Below are positions 1 through 9,777 of a stretch of DNA of 64,000 bases, one piece after another. The stretch's first letter is position 1. Each line of letters starts with the position of its first letter. This DNA is from Macrococcus equipercicus. Its GTDB lineage: Bacteria; Bacillota; Bacilli; Staphylococcales; Staphylococcaceae. The stretch spans positions 310,001 to 374,000 of the forward strand of contig NZ_SCWC02000002.1 of the NCBI RefSeq assembly GCF_004359525.2. The letters run 5' to 3'. Below the pieces are notes generated by a model. That model did not search any database. It was not told the DNA's origin and worked only from the letters and a program-made list of their open reading frames with translations. The translations under genes and the position numbers were made by a program.

Positions 1-787
1 GACGCTGCACGGTACGGATATTACGGTGCTCGGCTATGACTCTACACTGAGAGAAGCCATTAAATTCGGTATTGAAGAAAGTGATGTCGTGACGAGCGTC
101 AGTGATGCGCTCATTGCGGAAACTAAGCAGGTCATCAATCCGGATAAAGAGATTGTGACGGTTTATAACTTTATCAATGAACAGGATTTTGAGACTTGTG
201 ACAATCCGGATTTAAAGCGCATTTATGGGATTCCGGACGACTACAAAGTCATGACGCACGTCTCGAACTTTCGCAAAGTGAAACGCATCCAGGATATTCT
301 GCAGACCTTTAAAATTACCCGGACAGCACTCAAAGCGAAGTTACTGCTGATCGGCGATGGACCTGAACTGGCCAAGATGCGGCAGCTGGCCGACAAGCTG
401 GGCATCGCTGACGACGTCCTGTTCATCGGTAAGCAGGAAAAAGTGGCACCGTTCTATCAGCTGTCAGATTTATTCCTGCTGATGTCTGAGAAGGAAAGCT
501 TCGGCCTCGTCCTGCTCGAGGCGATGCACTGCGGCGTGGTCTGCATCGGTACACGTGCCGGAGGAATCGGTGAAGTCATCAGCCACGACGAAACAGGTCT
601 GCTTGTTGACGTCGGTGATACAGAGACAGCAAGCGACTATGCGGTCAAGCTGCTGACGGACGATGTGTATTATAAAACACTCCAGCAGAACATGCTTGCG
701 GATATTAAGAGACGGTTTGCGTCCGATCATATTACAGACCAGTACGAACAACTGTATCAGGAGCTCATCGATGGACAATATCGCTAA
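1..787 (+). CDS. bshA: N-acetyl-alpha-D-glucosaminyl L-malate synthase, 5' truncated by the window edge
   Basis: First enzyme of bacillithiol synthesis: a cytosolic GT4-family glycosyltransferase that joins GlcNAc from UDP-GlcNAc to L-malate. The frame is open from base 2 and its first visible residues, TLHGTDITVLG, are the N-terminal-domain motif of this family. The remaining 261 residues include the Rossmann-like donor domain with the E-x7-E region (EKESFGLVLLEAMHCG). The upstream part of the protein lies outside the window, so no start is assigned. It overlaps cca by 17 bases, matching the bshA-cca-birA order of S. aureus and Bacillus. Identification rests on motif and synteny. Confidence 0.93.
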   Translation, partial: TLHGTDITVLGYDSTLREAIKFGIEESDVVTSVSDALIAETKQVINPDKEIVTVYNFINEQDFETCDNPDLKRIYGIPDDYKVMTHVSNFRKVKRIQDILQTFKITRTALKAKLLLIGDGPELAKMRQLADKLGIADDVLFIGKQEKVAPFYQLSDLFLLMSEKESFGLVLLEAMHCGVVCIGTRAGGIGEVISHDETGLLVDVGDTETASDYAVKLLTDDVYYKTLQQNMLADIKRRFASDHITDQYEQLYQELIDGQYR

Positions 788-1937
788 GCTTGAGACGGCA
801 GTGCCGATTATCGAACAGCTGAATGCACATGGGCATTCAGCCTACATAGTCGGCGGCGCTGTCCGGAACTATTTGCTTGATATACCGATCAACGATGTGG
901 ATATCACGACGAGTGCGACGCCCGATGAAATAGAAGCGGTTTTTGAGCGCACGGTTCCTGTCGGCAAGGAACACGGAACAATCATGGTCCTTGATACAGG
1001 AGAGCCGTTCGAAGTGACGACTTACCGGATAGATGGGACTTATGAAGATTTCAGGCGGCCGGATGAAGTCATCTTTGTGACTGAACTGAAAGACGACCTC
1101 CTGCGACGGGATTTTACCATCAATGCGATGGCGCTGGACAGTGCGCTGCATGTCGTTGATTATGCAGACGGACAGCATGACCTTAATCATCGGCTCATCC
1201 GTGCAGTCGGCAATCCATATGACCGTTTTCATGAGGACGCGCTGCGGATGATCCGTGCCTGCCGTTTTCAGAGCACACTTGATTTTCGGCTTGAGGACGA
1301 GACGGCAAGGGCGATGAAGACTCATGCGCAGCTGATCAGTCACGTAGCGATTGAACGGATTATCGTGGAGTTCAGAAAGCTGCTGCAAGGGCTGAATCCC
1401 GAGGCTGCCCTGATGACCGTTGAAGCTGCCGGTATTCATGCAGCGATTCCTGTGCTGCAGCAGCTGGAGCCGTTGATGAAGCCTCGGCATGCGGTGACAC
1501 TGGAAGCTTATTTCGGCTACTGTCTTTACAAGGGCCAGTTCGTCGAGCGCGGACTTGCGCAGCTGAAGCTGTCCAATCAGGAAAAGAAGGCCATTAAAGC
1601 ATCATGTGAAATTTACCGGGAACTGGACGCTGGAGCGGCGATGCTGCTCGTCTATAAGTACGGGGCGGCGCTCGTCATCAACTGTCTCGACATGCGGGCG
1701 GCGCTCGGTATACCGGCCGTGCTCACAGCGGCCGCGGTCCGTCAGCTGCATTCAGCGCTCCCGATAGAGGACCGTTCAGAAATGGCCGTCGATGGTCACC
1801 TGCTGATGACTCACCTCGGCCGCAAAGGGGGGAGCTGGCTGAAGGGACTTCTCGGCCGCGTTGAGGAACATATTGTGCTTGGCCGACTGCCAAACAATAA
1901 GGAAGCTATTTTAAAGTGGGTTGATGACAATGTCTAA
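771..1937 (+). CDS. cca: CCA-adding tRNA nucleotidyltransferase
   Basis: Adds or repairs the 3' CCA of tRNAs using CTP and ATP. The 388-residue protein has the class II nucleotidyltransferase head: GGAVRNYLL, then the metal-binding pair in DVDITTSATP, and RRDFTINAMA, followed by the helical neck and body. I place the start at the ATG at 771 because GGAG lies seven bases upstream and the family begins just before the GGAVR motif. A longer upstream reading in the same frame would run 108 bases into bshA and lacks such support. It overlaps bshA upstream and birA downstream, so the three genes are probably translated from one message. Confidence 0.95.
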   Translation: MDNIAKLETAVPIIEQLNAHGHSAYIVGGAVRNYLLDIPINDVDITTSATPDEIEAVFERTVPVGKEHGTIMVLDTGEPFEVTTYRIDGTYEDFRRPDEVIFVTELKDDLLRRDFTINAMALDSALHVVDYADGQHDLNHRLIRAVGNPYDRFHEDALRMIRACRFQSTLDFRLEDETARAMKTHAQLISHVAIERIIVEFRKLLQGLNPEAALMTVEAAGIHAAIPVLQQLEPLMKPRHAVTLEAYFGYCLYKGQFVERGLAQLKLSNQEKKAIKASCEIYRELDAGAAMLLVYKYGAALVINCLDMRAALGIPAVLTAAAVRQLHSALPIEDRSEMAVDGHLLMTHLGRKGGSWLKGLLGRVEEHIVLGRLPNNKEAILKWVDDNV

Positions 1938-2907
1938 ATACAAATATAAAATTCTATCGTATCTTTATGACCATAAAGAGAGTTATGTCTCGGGTCAGCA
2001 TATAGCGGAGCAGCTGCAGATCAGCCGTACAGCTGTATGGAAAACCATCGAATCCTTGAAAGATGAGGGCTTTGTCTTTGACTCCGTTCAGAACAAAGGC
2101 TACAAGCTGGTTGAATTCCCGGACGTCTGGGACAACAATCTGATGCAGCTGATGATCAGAAAATCTGATTATTTCAGCACGATCTATGTTGACCATGAAG
2201 TGACTTCCACTCAAAAAGTGGCTCATGAGAAGCTGCTGGATAACAGCGAGCCGTTTATTGTCATCAGTGAAGTTCAGACAGCCGGCCGGGGTCGCTTTAA
2301 CCGGGTATGGGACTCGCAGGGTAAGAAAGGACTGTGGATGAGCCTCGTCTTCAATCCGCATATCCCGTTTGCAAAAATCGCGACGTTCAATCTGTTTATC
2401 TCTCTTGCTATCGCCGAGACGATGCGGGATTACGGGGTCAACGCGACCGTAAAATGGCCGAATGACATCTACATCAATGACAGAAAAGTATGCGGTTTTC
2501 TGACGGAAATCAGCGGTGACTCAGCAGGTGTGCATCATATCATCTGCGGCATCGGCATCAATCTCAACCACATGCCGGCAGACTTTCCCGAGGAACTGCA
2601 GACGACGGCGACAAGTATCGCGCTTGAACGGGGCAGGACAGTCAACCGCTACGCCTTTTTTGAAGCGCTGTACCAGCAGATTGAGCGGAGCTATAACCAG
2701 TTTATGACGCTTGAATTCAGCGATATAAAGGAAGAGTATAAAGCGTATTCCAACATATGGGGGAGGACGCTGCGCTATACAGAGGGCAAAAAACAGATTT
2801 TTGGGGAAGCGGTTGATATTAAAGATGACGGCCGCCTGATCGTCCGGGATGAAGCAGGAAACACCCATCAGTTCATCAGCGCTGATATAGAAATGCAGGT
2901 GGACTGA
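1930..2907 (+). CDS. birA: Biotin protein ligase / biotin operon repressor
   Basis: Activates biotin to biotinyl-AMP and transfers it to biotin-carboxyl-carrier proteins; the N-terminal helix-turn-helix allows repression of biotin genes. Residues about 1-60 form the winged helix (ISRTAVWKTIESL). The ligase core has the biotinyl-AMP loop GRGRFNRVW and KWPNDIYIN. Two ATGs sit six bases apart (1924 and 1930); the second has the better-spaced GTGGG and is chosen, giving 325 residues and an eight-base overlap with cca. The biotin-dependent carboxylase gene at the far right of the window would be one possible client. Confidence 0.94.
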   Translation: MSKYKYKILSYLYDHKESYVSGQHIAEQLQISRTAVWKTIESLKDEGFVFDSVQNKGYKLVEFPDVWDNNLMQLMIRKSDYFSTIYVDHEVTSTQKVAHEKLLDNSEPFIVISEVQTAGRGRFNRVWDSQGKKGLWMSLVFNPHIPFAKIATFNLFISLAIAETMRDYGVNATVKWPNDIYINDRKVCGFLTEISGDSAGVHHIICGIGINLNHMPADFPEELQTTATSIALERGRTVNRYAFFEALYQQIERSYNQFMTLEFSDIKEEYKAYSNIWGRTLRYTEGKKQIFGEAVDIKDDGRLIVRDEAGNTHQFISADIEMQVD

Positions 2908-2908
2908 G

Positions 2909-5494
2909 ATGCAGCTAGCCGTTGTTGATATAGAGACGACAGGAAATAATGCCGCCGTTGATGATATCATCCAGATCGGTATCATCCTCATGGAAGATAA
3001 CCGGGTCATCGAACGCTTCGACAGTTACATTTATACGGATGAAATGATTTCCCCGTTTATTGAATCATTGACCGGCATCAATAATGCGATGCTTGAACAA
3101 GCGCCGACATTCAGTGAACTGGCGCCGCGTATTCTTGAACGGCTGGAGAACAAAGTGTTTGTCGCCCATAACATCAGCTTTGATCTGAACTTTCTGACCC
3201 AGCTGTTCAATAAAAATAATTTATCGTTCAATCCCCGCTATACCATCGACACGGTGGATCTGTTCAAAATTTTCTATCCGGATCAGCCGAGCTATCAACT
3301 GGGTGTCATTGCAGCAGCACTTGATGTCCCGCTTGACGATGCTCACAGTGCGATTGCAGATGCAGAGGCGACTGCGGCCCTGCTGATCAAATGTCTGGAT
3401 AAGGCAGCCTCACTGCCGAAAACGACACTGATTCAGCTGTATCATCTGGCGAAACGACTGAAGAATGACATCGACCATCTGCTGTTCCCGCTGATAGAGG
3501 CTCACCGTTCGGAAGATGACCTGCCGGAAGCATCCGGATTGAAATACATAGCGGCAGACCGTTCGTTCGTCCAAGGAACGTTTGACGGGACACTCGCACA
3601 ATTTTATGCTGCGATCATAGCCGACAACGACTTGAATTACCGGAAAGAGCAGCTGTATTTAACAGAGCTCATCTACGATAATCTGGTGACGAGCCAGGTC
3701 AAATTGATCGAGGCAGAAGTGGGCAGCGGCAAAACACTGGCCTATTTGACGGCAGCCGTCTATTATGTACTCACTCACAAAGAGAATGTGCTCTTTACGA
3801 CGGCGACAAAGGCACTGCAGCAGCAGCTGATTCATGCGGACGCAGCTAAGATTGAAAAGACGTTGAGACAATCACTTCCGCTTGTGCTGCTGAAAAGTAA
3901 GCGGAACTATATTTCTGTTGAGTTTGTTAAATTCATACTCGCTGACAAAAAAGAAAATCACGATATTCTGCTGCTGAAAATGCAGCTCCTGGTCTTTCTC
4001 GTTGCAGGGCAGGACGGTGATATTGAACGCATGAACTTGAACGGCGGCCGCAAAATTTATTTTGAGCTGATGAGGAATCTCTATAAGCCGAAGCAGGATA
4101 CGTATCTTTATCAGGACGTCAAAACGATCGCTGTGCCGATGCTCGGTGTGACCAATCATTCACACCTCCTGCATTCAGGCTACGAAGGATTTCCGAAGTA
4201 TTTCCAGCATCTTATCATCGACGAAGGCCATCAGCTGCAGGAAGTGGCATTGAACCATACGTCTACAGAATGGAGCTACCAGAACATCAAATACAATCTG
4301 TCACAGCTGTCTAAGGAGGACGGTCTGTTATTCTCGAACTACAGGGCTGTACAGACGAAGCTGTCGATTGATTCACTGATGGCCTCCCACTATGAGCTGA
4401 AAGAGCAGATACAGGAGATCGAACGCTGCAATGACCTGTTTTTCGATGACTTGAGCTATGACAGCTCTCAGCCTTTCACACGGCTGGGCGCTCATCTGCT
4501 GCTGGATGACCTTGTGGCCAAATGCATGCAGTTTCATTTAATCATAGAGCAGCTGCCTGTCAGCCGTATCGTCAAAAAGCAGTCGCGCTATGTGCTGCAG
4601 ATCTATCAGCAGATCAAGCAGGCGATTGATAAGGGCAGACTCGTTTTTTATAACACGTCTGCTAATAAGACAACACTGACGATATATGTCAAAGACCGGA
4701 AGCTTGAGGAACTGTTTTCAAAACAGCTGATCAGTCATTTCGAGTCTTTAGTGCTGCTGTCAGGTTCACTGCTGCTGGACCACTCCGTTGCACATTTAAG
4801 CCCGCTCCTCGGCCATCATGAACGGGAGATCATTGCGTTCAATCCGATGCACCGGAGTGACAAGGTCACTTTCTTCATTCCTGACGACGTGCCCGTGTTC
4901 AATCATCGGTCGACGCAGGGGTTTATTGAGCAGGTGATTTTATATATCACTTCTTATTTAGCGACCGGTCATAAGAAGATGCTCATCCTGTTCAACAATT
5001 ATCAGCTGATCATGGAAGTGGAGCAGTATTTGGAGGCGATGACTGATCATGTCCGGCTCGTCCAGACACCTCAGTCCAATCCTCATAAGCTGCTGACTCA
5101 GTTCAATCAGCTGGACAGCGGTATCCTGCTCGGCACGCAGTCGTTCTATGAAGGGCTGGACTATCAGTCGGATGCCTTTAAATGCGTGATGATTGTCAGT
5201 CTGCCGTTCATTCACCCGAATGATAAGCGGGTCATGCTGATGCAGGATGAAACAGGAGACAGCTTTGACAGCTATCAGCTGCCGTATGCCGCTACAAAAG
5301 TCAGACAGGCAGCAGGCCGGCTGATCAGGAATGAGACGGACGACGGCATCATTCTATGCATGGACCGCCGCATTGTAGAGGCGCACTACCACCAGGTCTT
5401 TGATGGAGTGCTTGACCAGTATACAGTCAGACGGGGCAGATTAGACGACTTCATCGACTGGATCGAGAAAAATAAGCCGGTCAACAATAAATGA
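2909..5494 (+). CDS. dinG: DinG-type 3'-5' exonuclease/helicase-like protein
   Basis: 861 residues, close to the length of S. aureus DinG. Residues about 1-165 are a DEDDh proofreading-type exonuclease (VDIETTG near the N terminus, then DDAHSAIADAEAT). The rest is an SF2 XPD/DinG-like ATPase with Walker A EVGSGKT and Walker B IIDEGH. I see no four-cysteine iron-sulfur cluster between the helicase motifs; the staphylococcal protein is likewise clusterless and has been described as an exonuclease rather than an active helicase. ATG 2909 follows an AGGTGG site and starts one base after the birA stop. The partner genes ypmA and ypmB of Bacillus are missing between dinG and aspB. Confidence 0.93.
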   Translation: MQLAVVDIETTGNNAAVDDIIQIGIILMEDNRVIERFDSYIYTDEMISPFIESLTGINNAMLEQAPTFSELAPRILERLENKVFVAHNISFDLNFLTQLFNKNNLSFNPRYTIDTVDLFKIFYPDQPSYQLGVIAAALDVPLDDAHSAIADAEATAALLIKCLDKAASLPKTTLIQLYHLAKRLKNDIDHLLFPLIEAHRSEDDLPEASGLKYIAADRSFVQGTFDGTLAQFYAAIIADNDLNYRKEQLYLTELIYDNLVTSQVKLIEAEVGSGKTLAYLTAAVYYVLTHKENVLFTTATKALQQQLIHADAAKIEKTLRQSLPLVLLKSKRNYISVEFVKFILADKKENHDILLLKMQLLVFLVAGQDGDIERMNLNGGRKIYFELMRNLYKPKQDTYLYQDVKTIAVPMLGVTNHSHLLHSGYEGFPKYFQHLIIDEGHQLQEVALNHTSTEWSYQNIKYNLSQLSKEDGLLFSNYRAVQTKLSIDSLMASHYELKEQIQEIERCNDLFFDDLSYDSSQPFTRLGAHLLLDDLVAKCMQFHLIIEQLPVSRIVKKQSRYVLQIYQQIKQAIDKGRLVFYNTSANKTTLTIYVKDRKLEELFSKQLISHFESLVLLSGSLLLDHSVAHLSPLLGHHEREIIAFNPMHRSDKVTFFIPDDVPVFNHRSTQGFIEQVILYITSYLATGHKKMLILFNNYQLIMEVEQYLEAMTDHVRLVQTPQSNPHKLLTQFNQLDSGILLGTQSFYEGLDYQSDAFKCVMIVSLPFIHPNDKRVMLMQDETGDSFDSYQLPYAATKVRQAAGRLIRNETDDGIILCMDRRIVEAHYHQVFDGVLDQYTVRRGRLDDFIDWIEKNKPVNNK

Positions 5495-5508
5495 TTTAAA
5501 GAATCAAG

Positions 5509-5538
5509 TTAACTTTGGTAAACTATAGTTATCATAAT
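5509..5538 (+). promoter_or_regulatory. Possible promoter for aspB-asnS
   Basis: TTAACT (5509-5514) and CATAAT (5533-5538) are 18 bases apart, upstream of AAGGAG and the aspB ATG. The match is modest and other hexamer pairs in this AT-rich spacer are possible. Confidence 0.35.
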
Positions 5539-5555
5539 GTTAAGGAGCTGTACTC

Positions 5556-6743
5556 ATGGAACTATCTAACCGCGTCAAACAACTGAGACCTTCATCCACG
5601 CTTGCCATTACAGCGAAAGCTAATGAATTAAAAGCAAGCGGCAGACCGGTCATCGGTCTTGCTGCCGGGGAACCTGACTTTAATACGCCGTCGAATATCA
5701 TTGAAGCGGCATTTAAAGCGGTCAACGAAGGAAAAACAAAATATACACCGGCCGGCGGGCTGCCTGAACTCAAAAAAGCGATTCAGCACAAACTGGCGAA
5801 AGACCACTTGAATTATGAACTGAACGAGATCATGGTGGCATCAGGTGCGAAACATGCACTCTATAATTTGTTCCAGTCCATTTTGAACGAAGGGGATGAA
5901 GTCATCATACCGATTCCTTTCTGGGTGAGTTATCCGGAACAAGTCGTGCTGGCAGGCGGGAAGCCCGTCTATGTCTTTACAGATGAAAGCACGGAGTATA
6001 AAGTGACAGCAGAAATGCTCGAACAGGTGGTCACACCGAGAACGAAAGCACTGATTCTGAATTCACCGAGCAATCCGTCAGGTGTCATCTATGAACGGGA
6101 AGAACTTGAATCAATCGCAGACTTTGCAGTCAAGAACGACATCATCGTAGTGTCAGACGAGATCTATGAAACATTGATCTACGACGGCAGCCATGTGAGC
6201 ATCGCGAGTTTAAACGATGACATCAAGCGCCTTACGGTCGTCATCAACGGTGTGTCAAAAAGTCATTCGATGACCGGCTGGCGTATCGGCTATGCGGCAG
6301 GCGATGCAGCACTCATCAAAGCGATGACGGATCTTGCCAGCCATTCAACAAGTAATCCGACGACACCTTCCCAGTGGGCAACAGTCGAAGCATATAATGG
6401 TGATGAGACGTTCATCGATGAGATGAACAGCATCTTCAAGGAGCGCCTTGAGACCATCTATCCTAAATTGATGGAGATTCCGGGTATTCAGTGCATTAAA
6501 CCGCGCGGGGCGTTCTATCTTTATCCGAATATCAGCGAAACGGTCAAGTTATGTGGTCTTGAGTCAGCGGATGAATTTGTCGAGCAGCTGCTGGAGGAAA
6601 CACTTGTAGCCGCTGTACCGGGCTCAAGCTTCGGCTCCCCGGATAATATCCGTCTGTCTTACGCAACGGATTTAGCGTCAATGCTTGAAGCTATTGATAG
6701 AATGAAACAATTTGTCGAGAAAAGAATGGAGAACAACTCATGA
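5556..6743 (+). CDS. aspB: Aspartate aminotransferase (class I PLP)
   Basis: Interconverts aspartate/2-oxoglutarate and oxaloacetate/glutamate. The 395-residue fold-type I aminotransferase shows GLAAGEPDF near the N terminus, SPSNPSG in the middle and the PLP lysine K235 in [16 protein letters not shown], followed by the family arginine region near RLSYA. ATG 5556 follows AAGGAGC. Its stop codon overlaps the asnS start by four bases (ATGA), so aspartate and asparaginyl-tRNA synthesis are translationally coupled, as in Bacillus aspB-asnS. The exact substrate preference within class Ib is inferred from synteny. Confidence 0.93.
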   Translation: MELSNRVKQLRPSSTLAITAKANELKASGRPVIGLAAGEPDFNTPSNIIEAAFKAVNEGKTKYTPAGGLPELKKAIQHKLAKDHLNYELNEIMVASGAKHALYNLFQSILNEGDEVIIPIPFWVSYPEQVVLAGGKPVYVFTDESTEYKVTAEMLEQVVTPRTKALILNSPSNPSGVIYEREELESIADFAVKNDIIVVSDEIYETLIYDGSHVSIASLNDDIKRLTVVINGVSKSHSMTGWRIGYAAGDAALIKAMTDLASHSTSNPTTPSQWATVEAYNGDETFIDEMNSIFKERLETIYPKLMEIPGIQCIKPRGAFYLYPNISETVKLCGLESADEFVEQLLEETLVAAVPGSSFGSPDNIRLSYATDLASMLEAIDRMKQFVEKRMENNS

Positions 6744-8032
6744 AAATTACAATCAATCAGGCCGGCAGTCACGTCGGTGAAACAGTGACGCTTGGTGCTT
6801 GGATTTTAAACAAGCGCTCAAGCGGTAAAATTGCATTTCTGCAGCTGCGGGACGGCACAGGCTTCATGCAGGCCGTTGTCGTTAAGGAGAATGTCGCTGA
6901 AGAGCTGTTCAAGACAGCGAAAGGGATTACTCAGGAGACGTCGCTCTATGTGACAGGCATCATTAAAGAGGACGAACGTTCAGATTTCGGTTATGAGATG
7001 GAAGTCACCGGCCTTGAGGTCATTCATGCGGCAGTTGATTATCCGATCACGCCGAAAGCCCATGGTCCTGAGTTCCTGCTGGACCACCGTCATTTATGGC
7101 TGCGCTCAAAACGCCAGCATGCAGTGATGAAAATTAGAAATGAAGTGATTCGGGCGACCTATGAGTTCTTCAATAACGAAGGATTCACTAAAATCGATCC
7201 GCCGATTTTGACAGGAAGTGCACCGGAAGGCACAAGTGAGCTGTTCCATACGAAATACTTTGATGAAGATGCGTTTCTTTCCCAGAGCGGTCAGCTCTAT
7301 ATGGAAGCGGCAGCGATGGCCCACGGCAAAGTGTTTTCATTCGGGCCGACATTCCGTGCAGAGAAATCCAAGACACGTCGTCACCTCATCGAGTTCTGGA
7401 TGATCGAGCCGGAGATGGCATTCTTTGAACATGAGGACAGCCTTCGTGTACAGGAGAACTATGTCAGCTTCGTCGTCCAGTCAGTGCTTAAAAACTGTGC
7501 GCTTGACTTGAAGATTCTTGGCCGCGATACAGAAAAACTAGAAAAAGTGGCGGCGCCTTTCCCGCGTATCACTTATACAGAAGCTATCAAGCTGCTTAAA
7601 GAATGGGGCTTTGACGACATAGAGTGGGGTGATGATTTCGGTGCACCGCATGAAACAGCGATCGCCAATCATTATGATCTGCCGGTGTTCATCGTCAACT
7701 ACCCGACGAAGATCAAGCCGTTCTACATGCAGCCGAATCCTGAGGAAGAAGGCACAGTGAAATGTGCTGACTTGATCGCACCGGAAGGTTACGGTGAAAT
7801 TATCGGAGGCTCTGAACGTATTAATGATCTGGAGCTGCTTGAGACGCGTATTAACGAGCATGGACTTGATCCGGCAGCTTATACGTACTATACGGACCTG
7901 CGTAAATACGGCAGCGTGCCGCATTCAGGTTTCGGCCTTGGCCTTGAACGCACCGTCGCTTGGCTGTCCGGCGTAGAGCATGTGAGAGAAACAAGCCCGT
8001 TCCCAAGATTGCTGAACAGATTATATCCATAA
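6740..8032 (+). CDS. asnS: Asparaginyl-tRNA synthetase
   Basis: Charges tRNA-Asn. The 430-residue class IIb synthetase has an N-terminal OB-fold anticodon-binding domain (about residues 1-110) and the catalytic core with motif 2 ([19 protein letters not shown]) and motif 3 ([15 protein letters not shown]). The start ATG overlaps the aspB stop by four bases. A hairpin with a staphylococcal-type GAGGCTGGGAC core follows immediately, just ahead of dnaD. Confidence 0.96.
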   Translation: MKITINQAGSHVGETVTLGAWILNKRSSGKIAFLQLRDGTGFMQAVVVKENVAEELFKTAKGITQETSLYVTGIIKEDERSDFGYEMEVTGLEVIHAAVDYPITPKAHGPEFLLDHRHLWLRSKRQHAVMKIRNEVIRATYEFFNNEGFTKIDPPILTGSAPEGTSELFHTKYFDEDAFLSQSGQLYMEAAAMAHGKVFSFGPTFRAEKSKTRRHLIEFWMIEPEMAFFEHEDSLRVQENYVSFVVQSVLKNCALDLKILGRDTEKLEKVAAPFPRITYTEAIKLLKEWGFDDIEWGDDFGAPHETAIANHYDLPVFIVNYPTKIKPFYMQPNPEEEGTVKCADLIAPEGYGEIIGGSERINDLELLETRINEHGLDPAAYTYYTDLRKYGSVPHSGFGLGLERTVAWLSGVEHVRETSPFPRLLNRLYP

Positions 8033-8036
8033 AAAC

Positions 8037-8070
8037 AAAGAGGCTGGGACGAACGTCTCAACCTCTTTCT
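8037..8070 (+). terminator. Hairpin terminator after asnS (GAGGCTGGGAC type)
   Basis: AAAGAGGCTGGGAC (8037-8050) pairs with GTCTCAACCTCTTT (8055-8068) across a GAAC loop with one mismatch and one wobble. The tail is short (TTTCTT), so it may be leaky; dnaD starts 15 bases later with its own ribosome site. Its core recurs in the dap operon hairpin at 51282-51349. Confidence 0.75.
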
Positions 8071-8084
8071 TGTAGGTGAAAAAT

Positions 8085-8750
8085 ATGCAGTATATTAACC
8101 AGCAGATGGCTGTGCCAAAACAGCTGATTAAATATTATCCAAAACTTGCCATCAATGAAACAGAGTTAGCTGTCCTGCTGAAGCTCATTCTGATTCATCA
8201 CGAGACGAGCGAAATGCCCTCGTTTGAAGCAATGGCGCAGGAGACGACGCTTGAGGTGAACGAGGTGGCCGCGCTTATTCAGGGGCTGATACAGAAAGAC
8301 CTGCTGCATGTCTCTGTCGGACAGGCAGGCAGTCAGTACAGTGAACACTTCTCACTGCAGCCGCTCGATGACCGCCTGCATGCTCAAACTGACAGTGATG
8401 AAACAGCGCAGAAACAGCTGGATTTCAGTCAGCTCTTCGAACGGTTTGAAGTCCAGTTCGGCAGACCGCTGACACCCATTGAGATGCAGACGCTGACGCA
8501 CTGGATAGATACAGACCATCATTCCACCGACCTGATCAACGCCGCACTTGACGAAGCGACTATCCATGACAAGCTCAGTTTCAAGTATATAGACCGCATC
8601 CTGCTGAACTGGAAAAAACGCCATGTCAAAACAGTCGATGACTCCAAAACTGTACGGAAAGATTTCGAGCAGACCAAACAGCTGACAAAGACGATTGAGA
8701 ACTTCCCGGTGTTTGACTGGGTGAATGGAGATAATCCATATGATAAGTAA
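8085..8750 (+). CDS. dnaD: DNA replication initiation protein DnaD
   Basis: Primosomal protein needed with DnaB and DnaI to load the replicative helicase at oriC and at stalled forks. The 221-residue protein has an N-terminal winged-helix oligomerisation domain and a C-terminal DnaD/DnaB2 domain (about residues 120-200, ending in a YIDRILLNWKKR-type helix that is typical of the family). ATG 8085 is preferred over the in-frame GTG at 8076 because TAGGTG lies just upstream of it. It overlaps nth by 11 bases, the conserved dnaD-nth arrangement. Confidence 0.93.
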   Translation: MQYINQQMAVPKQLIKYYPKLAINETELAVLLKLILIHHETSEMPSFEAMAQETTLEVNEVAALIQGLIQKDLLHVSVGQAGSQYSEHFSLQPLDDRLHAQTDSDETAQKQLDFSQLFERFEVQFGRPLTPIEMQTLTHWIDTDHHSTDLINAALDEATIHDKLSFKYIDRILLNWKKRHVKTVDDSKTVRKDFEQTKQLTKTIENFPVFDWVNGDNPYDK

Positions 8751-9399
8751 GAAGAAGACAATGCAGATGCTGGATGTCATCGCAGCTATGTATCCGGATG
8801 CGGAATGTGAACTGCTCCATGATAATCCGTTTGAACTGACTATTGCGGTGCTCATGTCGGCCCAGTGCACAGATGCTGCTGTCAATCGAGTGACCCGTTC
8901 ATTATTCCGGAAATATAGGACGCCGGAGGATTATCTCGCAGTCCCGGTGGAAGAGCTAATGGATGACATCCGGTCGATCGGTCTCTACCGGAACAAAGCG
9001 AAAAACATCCAGGCGCTCTGCAAAATACTGATAGAACAGCACGGCGGTGACATTCCACGGGAACACAGTGAACTCGTTAAACTGCCGGGAGTCGGACGTA
9101 AGACCGCCAATGTTGTAGTCTCTGTCGCATTCGGTGTTCCCGCGCTGGCTGTTGATACGCATGTGGAGCGTGTGTCAAAACGACTCGGTATATGTAAGTG
9201 GAAGGACAGTGTGACGCAGGTCGAAGAGACACTATGCAGTAAAGTGCCGCGCGAGCGCTGGAACAAAACGCATCATCAGCTGATTTTCTTCGGCCGTTAC
9301 CATTGCCTCGCCCGCAACCCGAAGTGTCATGAATGTCCACTGCTTGCAGACTGCAGAGAAGGCCGGAAACGGAAGAAGGTGATTACAGATGCAGAGTGA
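8740..9399 (+). CDS. nth: Endonuclease III (DNA glycosylase/AP lyase)
   Basis: Removes oxidised pyrimidines and cleaves abasic sites. The 219 residues show the helix-hairpin-helix LPGVGRKTANVV with the catalytic lysine, the catalytic aspartate in VDTHVERV, and the C-terminal [4Fe-4S] cluster cysteines spaced C-x6-C-x2-C-x5-C (starting in CLARNPKC). ATG 8740 is chosen over 8725 because GGAG lies nine bases upstream and the product then has the staphylococcal length. Confidence 0.96.
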   Translation: MISKKKTMQMLDVIAAMYPDAECELLHDNPFELTIAVLMSAQCTDAAVNRVTRSLFRKYRTPEDYLAVPVEELMDDIRSIGLYRNKAKNIQALCKILIEQHGGDIPREHSELVKLPGVGRKTANVVVSVAFGVPALAVDTHVERVSKRLGICKWKDSVTQVEETLCSKVPRERWNKTHHQLIFFGRYHCLARNPKCHECPLLADCREGRKRKKVITDAE

Positions 9400-9718
9400 A
9401 GAATGGTTTCTAGAGAAGGAAGAGCAGCTGGATGCACTCGCGGATCAAAAAGCACTTCACCGTGAAGAAGGTGTCGCGCTTATCGCTGCGTACCGCACAG
9501 CACTCCTCGAAATGATGTTTGAGATCAATGACCGTGAAGTGGATTTAGCAGCGCTGTCAGCACTTGAGTATAAGCCGCTGAATGTCATAGAGCGGGTGGA
9601 TTACTTCTCACAGGATAAATTCCATTTCATGAGATATCAACAGATGAAAACAATGAGACAGGAACTTAAAAAATTGAAGGCAGTCATGGAAATCAGGAAG
9701 AAAAGAAACAATAAATAG
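9389..9718 (+). CDS. YpoC-like conserved protein of unknown function
   Basis: 109 residues, highly charged, predicted soluble and mostly helical, with a lysine-rich C terminus (MEIRKKRNNK). It overlaps nth by 11 bases and has AAGGTGA upstream of ATG 9389. A gene of this size follows nth in S. aureus and in Bacillus (ypoC). No catalytic motif can be recognised. Its conserved position before the recU-pbp2 operon is the only clue to a role. Confidence 0.8.
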   Translation: MQSEEWFLEKEEQLDALADQKALHREEGVALIAAYRTALLEMMFEINDREVDLAALSALEYKPLNVIERVDYFSQDKFHFMRYQQMKTMRQELKKLKAVMEIRKKRNNK

Positions 9719-9727
9719 CATACTATA

Positions 9728-9771
9728 ATACAGAAAGCGTCGGAAGGATATCCTTCCGACGCTTTCTGTAT
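9728..9771. terminator. Bidirectional terminator, perfect 22-bp palindrome
   Basis: A perfect 44-base palindrome (arms 9728-9749 and 9750-9771, GGATATCC at the centre) lies between the convergent ypoC-like gene and pbp2. There is no unpaired loop other than what folding forces, and no long T tract. It probably ends transcription from both sides. Confidence 0.8.
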
Positions 9772-9777
9772 TGATCA

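Noticed and set aside
837-1490. 217-codon minus-strand frame opposite cca
   Set aside because: Shadow of cca: no promoter or ribosome site, and no recognisable domain, while cca is complete on the plus strand.
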